Origin: Phaeovulum vinaykumarii
GTDB lineage: Bacteria; Pseudomonadota; Alphaproteobacteria; Rhodobacterales; Rhodobacteraceae
Length of the DNA: 64,000 bases
NCBI RefSeq assembly: GCF_900156695.1
Contig: NZ_FTOM01000003.1
Span: 242,761-306,760, forward strand
Direction of reading: 5' to 3'
Position 1 is the stretch's first letter, and the number at the start of each line of letters is the position of its first letter. A program made the position numbers and the translations under genes. Shown here piece after piece: positions 46,517-54,544 of this stretch. The notes below the pieces were generated by a model, which was not told the origin of the DNA, ran no database searches, and saw only the letters and a program-made list of their open reading frames with translations.

Positions 46517-47032
46517 ATGGCAGGCAGCGTCAACAAGGTGATTCTGGTCGGCAATCTGGGCCGCGACCCCGAGGTGCGCAGCTTCTCGAACGGCGGCAAG
46601 GTCTGCAACCTGCGCATCGCCACCTCCGAAAGCTGGCGCGACCGCAACAGCGGCGAACGCAAGGAACGCACCGAATGGCATTCGGTGGCGATCTTCTCGG
46701 AACCTTTGGCCAAGATCGCCGAACAATATCTGCGCAAGGGCTCGAAGGTGTATATCGAGGGCCAGCTCGAGACCCGCAAATGGCAGGACCAATCCGGTCA
46801 GGACCGCTATTCGACCGAAGTGGTGCTGCGCCCCTACCGCGGCGAGCTGACGCTTCTGGACGGCCGTGACGGTGGCGGCTCGGGCGGCGGCGGCAACTTC
46901 GGCGGCAGTTCGGGCGGCGGTTACGGCGGCGGCTATGACGACGGCCCCTCGGGCGGCTACGACCAGGGCCCCGGCGGCGGGCGCGCGGGGGGCGGCAGCC
47001 GGCCCGAATTCGACGACGACATCCCGTTCTGA
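46517..47032 (+). CDS. ssb: Single-stranded DNA-binding protein
   Basis: 171 residues with the OB-fold ([57 protein letters not shown]... [40 protein letters not shown]), a Gly-rich linker and the acidic tip DDDIPF that binds partner proteins. AGGAGGAAA precedes the ATG, which identifies the start. Confidence 0.97.
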   Translation: MAGSVNKVILVGNLGRDPEVRSFSNGGKVCNLRIATSESWRDRNSGERKERTEWHSVAIFSEPLAKIAEQYLRKGSKVYIEGQLETRKWQDQSGQDRYSTEVVLRPYRGELTLLDGRDGGGSGGGGNFGGSSGGGYGGGYDDGPSGGYDQGPGGGRAGGGSRPEFDDDIPF

Positions 47033-47272
47033 GGACCGTTCCGGGGGGGACTTGCCGGGCGCCCGATCCCGGTGCGCGCGCCCTGCCGGGGGCGTGGGCC
47101 GTGAAAGCGTGCGATCCACACGCGGAGTGACAGGGTGGGCGCGGCGCGGGAGGCGCCCGAGCCACACACTGCCAAAGACGCCCAAGGCCCGCACCGCCGG
47201 AGGCGTCCAGCATCCCTGCACCCGCCCCCCCTTCCCTGCCGAGAACGATCCCGGCCGGGACAGGCGCAGCGC

Positions 47273-48173
47273 TTATTCGGCGGCGATCTGCACCGCCGGG
47301 CCGAACCCCTGCCCGCTCAGCACGCCGGCCAGTTCGGGATGGCTGGCGGCGCGGGCCAGCGTCGCCTCGAGCATCCCGCGCTTCGAGCCGCAGTCGAACC
47401 GCCGCCCCGAGAAGACGAAGCCCGCAAGCCCCATGCCCCCGGCATCGCGCGCGATCGCATCGGTGAGCTGGATCTCGCCGCCCGCCCCCGGCGGCTGCGT
47501 CGCCAGCGTCTCGAAGATCGACCCGTCCAGGATATAGCGGCCCACGACCGCATGCAGGGACGGCGCGTCCTCGGGGGCGGGCTTCTCGACCATGCCGCGG
47601 GCATGGACCAGACGGTCCGTCTCGGACACCGGATCGAGCACGCCATAGCGCGAGACGGTCTCGGGCGTGACCTGCATGGTGGCCACCATATGCCCCGCCG
47701 TGCCGGCGTCATAGGCCGCGACCATCTCGCTCAGGCACCCCGCGTCGGACAGGATCAGATCGTCAGGCAGGATCACCGCAACCGGGCCGGGCAGCACATG
47801 CGGCCGCGCGCACAGCACCGCATGGCCCAGGCCCAGCGGCTCATGCTGCATGACGAATTCGACCTCGTGCTCGGTCTCGTCCACCGCGGCGGCATGCAGG
47901 TCGCGGGCGATCTCGCTCTTGCCGCGGGCATGCAGGGTGGCAATCAGGTCGTGATCGGCGCGCACATGCCGTTCAATGGCGGATTTGGACGGGTGGCTGA
48001 CGAAAACCATGCGCTCGACCCCGGCCGCGCGGGCCTCGTCGATGGCGAACTGGATCAGCGGAGTGTCGATGACCGGCAACAGCTCCTTGGGGGCGGGCCT
48101 TGGTGGCGGGCAGGAACCGGGTTCCCAAGCCGGCCACGGGGAAGATCGCGGTGCGCACGGGGGCTTTGGTCAT
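47273..48173 (-). pseudogene. galU: UTP--glucose-1-phosphate uridylyltransferase, frameshifted as given
   Basis: Makes UDP-glucose from glucose-1-phosphate. The N-terminus MTKAPVRTAIFPVAGLGTRFLPATKA reads from 48173 (GGAGAG upstream). The frame then breaks at about 48085-48100, in AAGGCCCGCCCCCAAGG; removing one C restores the family's PKELLPVIDTPLIQFAIDEARAAG. From 48079 on the rest is perfect: HEPLGLGHAVLCARP, VILPDDLI, YGVLDP, MVEKPAPEDAP, GRYILDGSIFE, GEIQLTDAI and FDCGSKRGML. No other decay is seen, so a one-base sequencing error or very recent mutation is more likely than an old pseudogene. It faces away from the glucosylglycerol operon. Confidence 0.85.
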
Positions 48174-48356
48174 TCGGTCTCTCCATGTCGTTCTGTGGCG
48201 GCCGCGTCCGAAGGGCGGCCCGTCAAAACTTCGCATACCGAAGTAGAATACGAAGCGCGCCAGGCAGATCAAGCCAACAGCCGCGCAGGGCAGAACCGCG
48301 GCGACCGGCGAGACGCGCCAGAAACCCGCGCCGCCGCCCGCACGGCCAAATTCCAC

Positions 48357-48372
48357 CAAAAACCTGTTTTTG
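48357..48372. promoter_or_regulatory. Palindrome CAAAAACCTGTTTTTG upstream of galU
   Basis: AAAAAC/GTTTTT arms with a 2-bp centre, extended by C/G to 16 bp, in an otherwise GC-rich context. It is about 185 bp upstream of the galU start. It looks like a protein-binding site or small hairpin; no regulator is assigned. Confidence 0.35.
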
Positions 48373-48565
48373 AACGGTAAATACAGGAAAGGCGGGGGCC
48401 GTGCCGCGCCCGAGCCCCCTTCGCAGTCGCAGCAAGACGGCCGCGCCGCGCAGGGCAGGCAACCATGGAATTGCCTTCAAATAAAGCGGATCGCCCGGTT
48501 TTCGGGCAAAATTCGGCAATTTGGACCCTTCCGCCGGCCGTGCCGCGCCGCAGAGCCGCACAGGC

Positions 48566-48593
48566 TTGCAAATGCGGGCAACGACACTACTTT
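48566..48593 (+). promoter_or_regulatory. Candidate sigma-70 promoter of the gpsA-ggpS operon
   Basis: TTGCAA and TACTTT separated by 16 bp, in a locally AT-richer stretch, giving a leader of about 145 nt before gpsA. Match is moderate. Confidence 0.4.
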
Positions 48594-48744
48594 GTCTACC
48601 TAAGCGTTGTGCAGCGCGCCATGGCCTCTGGCCGGCGCCAAGACCGGCGCACCGGGCCTTCGGGGGGCCTTCGGGGGGCCTTCGGGCGCCCGCCCGGACG
48701 CCCCGCAAGTGGGGCTGCCTGCCGCCTGAGCGCGCGCCCGCAAC

Positions 48745-49893
48745 ATGAACGAGACATTGCGCTACGGAATGAAAGACACCCTCAAGCCAGACCCCGCCTC
48801 CTTGCCCTTCACCCGCATCGCCGTCCTGGGCGCCGGCTCCTGGGGCACGGCCCTGGCCAGCGTTCTGGCCCGCAACGGCCATGCCGTCCGGCTGTGGGCG
48901 CGCCGCGCCGAACTGGCCGCGCAGATCTCGGCCACGGGCGAGAATGCCGATTATCTGCCGGGGATCGCGCTGCCGCCGGGGATTGCCGCGACCGCCCAGC
49001 TTGCCGAGGCGCTGGCCGGCGCCGAGGCGGTGCTGATGGTCACGCCCTCGGCCACCTTGCGCGCGATGTGCCGCGCCGCAGCCCCGCATCTGCCCGCAGG
49101 CATCCCCATCGCGCTCTGCGCCAAGGGGATCGAACGGGGCACTGGCCTGCTGCTGTCCGAGGTGGCCGCCGAGGAACTGCCCGGCCACCCGATCGGCGCC
49201 GTGTCGGGCCCGACCTTCGCGCGTGAGACGGCGCTGGGGCATCCGACGGCGGCAACGGTGGCCTTTCCCTTCACCTATGCCGACCGCCTGACCCCCACCG
49301 CAAGCCCCGCCGCACGGCTGGCGATGTCGCTGGGGGGCCGCGCCTTCCGCCCCTATGTCTCGGACGATCTGGTGGGCGTCGAGGTCGGCGGCGCGGTCAA
49401 GAACGTGATCGCCATCGCCTGCGGGATGATGTCGGGCGCGGGCTTTGCCGAGAACACGCGCGCCGCGCTGATCGCCCGCGGCATGGACGAGATGAAGGCG
49501 CTGGCCGAAGCCCTGGGGGGCCGGCGCGAAACGGTCACCGGCCTGTCGGGCGCGGGCGACCTGACGCTGACCTGTTCGTCGGCCACATCGCGCAACATGT
49601 CGCTGGGCATGCAGCTGGGCCGTGGCCTGCCGCGCGCGGCCTGTTTCGAGGGCCGCCCCGTGGTCGTCGAAGGCGAGATCAACGCCATCTCGGTCATCGA
49701 CCTGGCCCGCAAGATCGGCGTGGCGCTGCCGATCTGCGAGACCGTGCACGCCGTCCTTCATGAAAACGCCGATCTGGCGCGCAGCTTCTCGGATCTGTGG
49801 ACCCGGCCGATCGAGGCCGAGCCGCGCGCCCTGGCGCTGTCGCTGGATCATCCCGACCATGCCACCCCCCTGCCCTTCGGAGACCGGCCATGA
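48745..49893 (+). CDS. gpsA: Glycerol-3-phosphate dehydrogenase [NAD(P)+]
   Basis: Reduces dihydroxyacetone phosphate to sn-glycerol-3-phosphate. 382 residues as read; the family core starts at RIAVLGAGSWGTALASVLARNGH, so the first 20-odd residues may be untranslated or an extension, and no start has a strong ribosome site. Other motifs: LMVTPSATLRAMC, IALCAKGIERGTG, AVSGPTFARE, GVEVGGAVKNVIAIACGMMSG (catalytic Lys), TRAALIARGMDEM, TGLSGAGDLTLTCSS, VEGEINA. As first gene of the cluster with ggpS it would supply the acceptor substrate of GgpS besides phospholipid synthesis. The stop overlaps the HAD gene (ATGA). Confidence 0.94.
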   Translation: MNETLRYGMKDTLKPDPASLPFTRIAVLGAGSWGTALASVLARNGHAVRLWARRAELAAQISATGENADYLPGIALPPGIAATAQLAEALAGAEAVLMVTPSATLRAMCRAAAPHLPAGIPIALCAKGIERGTGLLLSEVAAEELPGHPIGAVSGPTFARETALGHPTAATVAFPFTYADRLTPTASPAARLAMSLGGRAFRPYVSDDLVGVEVGGAVKNVIAIACGMMSGAGFAENTRAALIARGMDEMKALAEALGGRRETVTGLSGAGDLTLTCSSATSRNMSLGMQLGRGLPRAACFEGRPVVVEGEINAISVIDLARKIGVALPICETVHAVLHENADLARSFSDLWTRPIEAEPRALALSLDHPDHATPLPFGDRP

Positions 49894-50672
49894 CGATCGC
49901 GCAGACCCTTCACCCGCCGCTCGCCCGGCGCCGCTTCGTGCTAGCCACCGATCTGGACGGCACCTTTCTTGGCGGCACCGAGGCCGACCGCCGGCGGCTC
50001 TATGACTGGATCGAGCGCAACCGCGAAAGCGTCGGGCTGATCTTCGTGACCGGCCGCGACCCGGAATTCATCATGGAGATGTGCGCCGAACGCGGCCTGC
50101 CCTGGCCCGAATATGTGGTGGGCGATGTCGGCACGACCATCGCCGAGGTCGTCTCGCGCCGCACCATCGCGCCGATCCCCGCGCTCGAGGCCGATATCGC
50201 GCAGCGCTGGGGCGACCGGGGCAATGCGGTGCGCGCCGCGCTGCACGACCACCCCGGCCTGACGCTTCAGCCCACCGCCTTTCGCCACCGGGTCAGCTAT
50301 GACATGGACCCCGAAAGCTATTGCCCCAGCGCCGAGGAAAAGATCGCGCAGCTGGGGCTTGACTGGCTGATCTCGGACAACCGCTTCTTCGACGTCCTGC
50401 CCAGGGGCGTCTCGAAGGGGCCGTCCGTGAAACGCCTGATCGCCCATCTGGGCATTCCCGAAACCCGCGTGCTGGTGGCCGGCGACACGCTGAACGATCT
50501 GTCCATGCTGGCATGCGGCCTGAATGCCGTTGCCGTGGGCAATTCGGAAGCGGCGCTGCTGGAACGGGTCGGCGACCTCGATCACCTGCATGTCGCCCAG
50601 GCCCATGGCGCCGGCGGCATCCTCGAGGCGATCGCCGCCTTTGCCCTGCACGACACCCCCCAAGGAGACTGA
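49890..50672 (+). CDS. HAD-IIB phosphatase, probable glucosylglycerol-phosphate phosphatase
   Basis: 260 residues of the HAD superfamily, sucrose-phosphatase/MPGP-like subgroup: motif I LATDLDGTFLGG (nucleophile Asp), motif II FVTGRD, Lys in SKGPSVKRLIAHLGI, motif IV VLVAGDTLNDLSML. Placed between gpsA and ggpS with ATGA and 1-bp spacing, it is the obvious candidate to remove phosphate from glucosylglycerol-phosphate. It is not like cyanobacterial StpA; in some gammaproteobacteria the HAD phosphatase and GgpS are fused in one protein (GgpPS), and here the same order occurs as two genes. The substrate is inferred from context. Confidence 0.8.
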   Translation: MTIAQTLHPPLARRRFVLATDLDGTFLGGTEADRRRLYDWIERNRESVGLIFVTGRDPEFIMEMCAERGLPWPEYVVGDVGTTIAEVVSRRTIAPIPALEADIAQRWGDRGNAVRAALHDHPGLTLQPTAFRHRVSYDMDPESYCPSAEEKIAQLGLDWLISDNRFFDVLPRGVSKGPSVKRLIAHLGIPETRVLVAGDTLNDLSMLACGLNAVAVGNSEAALLERVGDLDHLHVAQAHGAGGILEAIAAFALHDTPQGD

Positions 50673-50673
50673 C

Positions 50674-52167
50674 ATGCCCTCCAATCTCGTCATCGTCTAT
50701 CACCGCCAGCCCTACGAGGAGGTGGAGGTCGATGGAAAGATCGAATTCCGCGAGAACAAGAGCCCCAACGGCATCGTGCCGACGCTCAAGAGCTTCTTCG
50801 GGCGGTTCGAAAGCGGGGCATGGGTGGCCTGGAAACAGGCCGAGGATCCCTCGAACCCCGAATTCGACCGCGTGGTCGAGATCGACGACGCCTATGGCCG
50901 TTACAGGGTCTCGCGGCTGGCCCTGACCGCCGAACAGGTGACAAGCTTCTATCACGTCACCTCGAAGGAGGCGTTCTGGCCGATCCTGCATTCCTTCAAG
51001 GAGCGCTACAATTACGACCCCGTCGACTGGCCCACCTTCCGCGAGGTGAACTGGGCCTTTGCCGAGGCCGCCGCCGCCGAGGCCGCGGAAGAGGCCGTGG
51101 TCTGGGTGCATGACTACAACCTGTGGCTGGTGCCGGGCTATCTGCGCACCATGCGGCCGGATCTGAAGATCAGCTTCTTCCACCACACCCCCTTCCCCGC
51201 CGCCGACATGTTCAACGTGCTGCCCTGGCGCCGGGAAATCCTGGAAAGCCTGCTGGCCTGCGACGTGGTGGGCTTTCACATCCCGCGCTATGCCAACAAT
51301 TTCGTGTCGGCCGCGCGCAGCCTTCTGGATGTCGAGGTCACCAAGCGCGAGAAGGTGGCGCCGGAATTCGCCGCCGAGGTCACCGCGCTGTCCGAACGCA
51401 GCCTGCCGACCGAATTGTCCTATGGCGCGCGGCGCGTGGCGGTTCTGGCCTCGCCGGTGGGGGTCGATGCCGATTACATCGACAGCGTGGCCCGCCAGCC
51501 CGAGACCGAGGCCCGCGCCGCCGAGATCCGGGCCGATCTGGGCGAGGCCAAGTTGCTGCTGTCGGTCGGGCGCACCGATTACACCAAGGGCGGCATCGAG
51601 CAATTGCTCAGCTTCGAACGCCTGCTCGAGAACCGCACGGATCTGCACGGCCGCGTGCGCCTGATGCATGTGTCGGTGCCCGCCAACAGCAACATGACGG
51701 TCTATGACAACATCCAGCGCGAAATCGAACAGATGGCGGGCCGGATCAACGGGCGGTTCGGGACGCTGGACTGGCAGCCGATCGCGCTGATCTCGCGGGC
51801 GATCCCCTTCGTCGATCTGGTGGCCTATTACCGCGCTGCCGATGTGGCCTGGATCACGCCGCTGGCCGACGGGATGAACCTGGTGGCCAAGGAATTCTGC
51901 GCCGCGCGCGTCGACGGCGACGGGGTGCTGGTGCTGTCGGAATTCGCCGGTGCCGCGGTCGAGATGGGCTCGGCGCTGCTGACCAACCCGTTCTCGCACC
52001 GCTCGATGGACAGCGCCATTGCCCAGGCGGTCGACATGCCCGAGGTCGAGCGGCGCGACCGCATGCAGGCGCTGCATGACACGGTGCACCGTCACGACAT
52101 CCGCTTCTGGGCCGAAGAGCAGATGAAGGCGCTGCTGACGCCGCCCGCCCATCCGGCCGCCGCCTGA
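50674..52167 (+). CDS. ggpS: Glucosylglycerol-phosphate synthase
   Basis: Joins glucose from a nucleotide sugar (ADP-glucose in cyanobacteria) to glycerol-3-phosphate, a GT20-family reaction. 497 residues from MPSNLVIVYHRQPYEEV; CAAGGAGAC precedes the ATG. It matches GgpS rather than trehalose-phosphate synthase at the N-terminus and in length (Synechocystis GgpS is about 499). Notable stretches: SPNGIVPTLKSFFGRF, FYHVTSKEAFWPILHSF, VVWVHDYNLWLVPGYLR, FFHHTPFPAADMFNVLPW, LLSVGRTDYTKGGIEQLLSFE, LADGMNLVAKEFCA, VLSEFAGAAVEMGSALLTNPF. It is the key gene of compatible-solute synthesis here. Confidence 0.92.
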   Translation: MPSNLVIVYHRQPYEEVEVDGKIEFRENKSPNGIVPTLKSFFGRFESGAWVAWKQAEDPSNPEFDRVVEIDDAYGRYRVSRLALTAEQVTSFYHVTSKEAFWPILHSFKERYNYDPVDWPTFREVNWAFAEAAAAEAAEEAVVWVHDYNLWLVPGYLRTMRPDLKISFFHHTPFPAADMFNVLPWRREILESLLACDVVGFHIPRYANNFVSAARSLLDVEVTKREKVAPEFAAEVTALSERSLPTELSYGARRVAVLASPVGVDADYIDSVARQPETEARAAEIRADLGEAKLLLSVGRTDYTKGGIEQLLSFERLLENRTDLHGRVRLMHVSVPANSNMTVYDNIQREIEQMAGRINGRFGTLDWQPIALISRAIPFVDLVAYYRAADVAWITPLADGMNLVAKEFCAARVDGDGVLVLSEFAGAAVEMGSALLTNPFSHRSMDSAIAQAVDMPEVERRDRMQALHDTVHRHDIRFWAEEQMKALLTPPAHPAAA

Positions 52168-52341
52168 GGGCTTCGGTCACGACACATCGCGCCGCCGCGG
52201 CCTGGGCCGCCGCGGAGCCCCCGGCCCCGGCGGCGGGCGCCCGCACGCGCAAACACCCCGCACGCGCATTCACCCGGCACGCGCAGGCACCACGACAGTC
52301 CCGGCGGCGCCACCGAAACCCCAAGCAACCGGATATTCCCC

Positions 52342-54528
52342 ATGACAGAACCTGCATTCCTGAAGATCATGCAGGGCACGGCGGACGATCTCTTCGCCCA
52401 TCTCGGCCCGCGCCCGATGGCAAGGACAGGCCGGCGCAGCCTCACGGCCTTTGCCCCCCGCGCCCGGCGTCTGTCTGCCGTGATCGGCGGGCAGAGCTTT
52501 CCCCTGACCCCCGTCCGCGGCGCGCCCGAGATCTTTGTCGGCGAGCTGCCGCGCGAGGGCGCCTATGCCCTGGAACGCACCTCCGCGGGCGGCACCACCC
52601 TGACCTACCGCGACCCCTATGCCTTCGGCCCGGTGCTGGGCGTGATGGACAGCTATCTGATCGGGGAAGGCAGGCTGGATCGGCTGTGGCACAAGCTGGG
52701 CGCCCATGTGATCCCCCACGAGGGCGTGCGCGGCACCCATTTCGCCGTCTGGGCGCCCCATGCGCGCCGCGTGTCGGTGGTGGGGGACTTCAACGGCTGG
52801 GACGGGCGCTGCGACGTGATGCGCCGCTGCGGCGCCTCGGGGGTGTGGGAAATCTTCCTGCCCGATCTGGGCGAGGGCACGCTTTACAAATACGAGATCC
52901 TGGGCGCGGACGGGACCGTGTTGCCGCTGAAGGCCGACCCGGTCGCCTTCGGCAGCCAGCACCCGCCCGAGACCGCCAGCATGGTGCGCGACCTGTCGGG
53001 CTATGGCTGGCATGACGGCGACTGGATGGCGGCACGGGCGCCGCGCAACGCGGTCTCGGCACCGATCTCGATCTATGAGGTGCATCTGGGCTCGTGGTGG
53101 CGCGATGACACGCAAGGGGGCCGCCCGATCTCCTACCGCGAGGCGGCGCGGACGCTGGTCGATTACGTCGCGGACATGGGCTTCACCCATCTCGAGCTGC
53201 TGCCGCTGGCCGAGCATCCCTTCGACGGCTCGTGGGGCTATCAGCCGGTCGGGCTCTTTGCGCCGACGATCCGCCATGGCCCGCCCCATGAATTCCGCGA
53301 CCTGATCGACGCCGCCCATGCCCGCGGGCTGGGGGTGCTGATGGATTGGGTGCCGGCGCATTTCCCGACCGATGCGCATGGGCTGGGCCGGTTCGACGGC
53401 ACGCCGCTTTACGAATATGCCGACCCGCGCGAGGGCTTCCACCGCGACTGGAACACCCTGATCTACGACTTCGGCCGCCCCGAGGTGGCCAATTTCCTGA
53501 CCTCGAGCGCGCGCTACTGGCTCGAGGAATACCACGTCGACGGGCTGCGGGTGGATGCGGTGGCCTCGATGCTCTACCGCGATTATTCCCGCGACGCGGG
53601 CGAATGGGTGCCCAACAAGGATGGCGGGCGCGAGAATTACGAGGCGATTGCGCTTTTGCGCCGGATCAACACCGAAGCCTGTGGCGCCTGCCCCGGCGTG
53701 ATGACCGTGGCCGAGGAAAGCACCGCCTTCCCGCAGGTGTCGCGCCCCGTCGACGCGGGCGGCCTGGGCTTCAGCTACAAGTGGAACATGGGCTGGATGA
53801 ACGACACGCTGGCCTATATCCGCACCGATCCGATCCACCGCCGGCATCAGCACGGCCAGATCACCTTCGGGCTGACCTATGCCTTTTCGGAAAACTTCAT
53901 CCTGCCGATCAGCCATGACGAGGTGGTGCACGGCAAGGGCAGCATGCTGGGCAAGATGCCCGGCAACGACTGGGAGAAATTCGCTAATCTGCGCGCCTAT
54001 TACGGGATGATGTGGGGGCATCCGGGCAAGAAGCTGTTGTTCATGGGCCAGGAATTCGGCCAGCGCGCCGAATGGGATTATGATGCGCAGCTGGACTGGG
54101 ACGCGCTGGCGCGACCCGATCACGCGGGCCTGCGCCGGCTGGTGCGCGATCTGAACCGTCTTTACCGCGAGACGCCCGCGCTGCATTGCCGCGACGCCGA
54201 TCCGGGCGGGTTTCAATGGATCCTGGCCGATGCCGCGGAGGAATCGCTTTTCGCCTGGGCGCGGCACGGCGCGCAAACGGATGCGCCGGTGGCGGTGCTG
54301 TGCAACTTCACCCCCCTCCCGCGCGAGGGGCGGCTGATCGGCCTGCCGCGCGCCGGCCTCTGGCACGAGGTTCTCAACACCGACGCCGAAATCTACGGCG
54401 GCACCGGACGCGGCAACATGGGCCGGGTCGAGGCCGCCCCCCATCCGCATGACGGTCAGCCCGCCTCGGCGCGCGTGACCTTGCCGCCGCTTTCGGTCGT
54501 GATGCTCAAGGCCGCGCCGCACGGCTGA
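52342..54528 (+). CDS. glgB: 1,4-alpha-glucan branching enzyme
   Basis: 728 residues, GH13 branching enzyme: N-terminal CBM48-like part (GTHFAVWAPHARRVSVVGDFNGWDGR), catalytic barrel with YEVHLGSWWR, LLPLAEHPFDGSWGYQPVGLF, MDWVPAHFP, nucleophile Asp in DGLRVDAVASMLYRDY, acid/base Glu in TVAEESTAFP, ISHDEVVHGKGSM, and the C-terminal beta domain. It is full length. It lies 174 bp after ggpS and 16 bp before gghA in the same direction. No glycogen synthase, glgC, glgX or glgP is adjacent, so why a branching enzyme is in this cluster is not clear. Confidence 0.93.
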   Translation: MTEPAFLKIMQGTADDLFAHLGPRPMARTGRRSLTAFAPRARRLSAVIGGQSFPLTPVRGAPEIFVGELPREGAYALERTSAGGTTLTYRDPYAFGPVLGVMDSYLIGEGRLDRLWHKLGAHVIPHEGVRGTHFAVWAPHARRVSVVGDFNGWDGRCDVMRRCGASGVWEIFLPDLGEGTLYKYEILGADGTVLPLKADPVAFGSQHPPETASMVRDLSGYGWHDGDWMAARAPRNAVSAPISIYEVHLGSWWRDDTQGGRPISYREAARTLVDYVADMGFTHLELLPLAEHPFDGSWGYQPVGLFAPTIRHGPPHEFRDLIDAAHARGLGVLMDWVPAHFPTDAHGLGRFDGTPLYEYADPREGFHRDWNTLIYDFGRPEVANFLTSSARYWLEEYHVDGLRVDAVASMLYRDYSRDAGEWVPNKDGGRENYEAIALLRRINTEACGACPGVMTVAEESTAFPQVSRPVDAGGLGFSYKWNMGWMNDTLAYIRTDPIHRRHQHGQITFGLTYAFSENFILPISHDEVVHGKGSMLGKMPGNDWEKFANLRAYYGMMWGHPGKKLLFMGQEFGQRAEWDYDAQLDWDALARPDHAGLRRLVRDLNRLYRETPALHCRDADPGGFQWILADAAEESLFAWARHGAQTDAPVAVLCNFTPLPREGRLIGLPRAGLWHEVLNTDAEIYGGTGRGNMGRVEAAPHPHDGQPASARVTLPPLSVVMLKAAPHG

Positions 54529-54544
54529 CACGAAAGGATCGCCC

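Larger units (their letters stand above)
48174..48744. other. Divergent control region between galU and gpsA
   Basis: 571 bp without a convincing gene, more AT-rich than its surroundings at 48220-48500. It contains the palindrome at 48357-48372, a promoter-like pair at 48566-48593, and three 11-bp repeats CCTTCGGGGGG (48657-48689) in the gpsA leader. It is the natural place for osmotic control of the glucosylglycerol genes. Confidence 0.5.

Noticed and set aside
47033..47272. Possible tRNA or other RNA gene between ssb and galU
   Set aside because: Only a short GGGCGC/GCGCCC hairpin is seen; no cloverleaf or T-loop consensus.
48223..49860. 545-codon minus-strand frame opposite gpsA and its leader
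   Set aside because: Covers gpsA in antisense, and its non-overlapping part has no motif.
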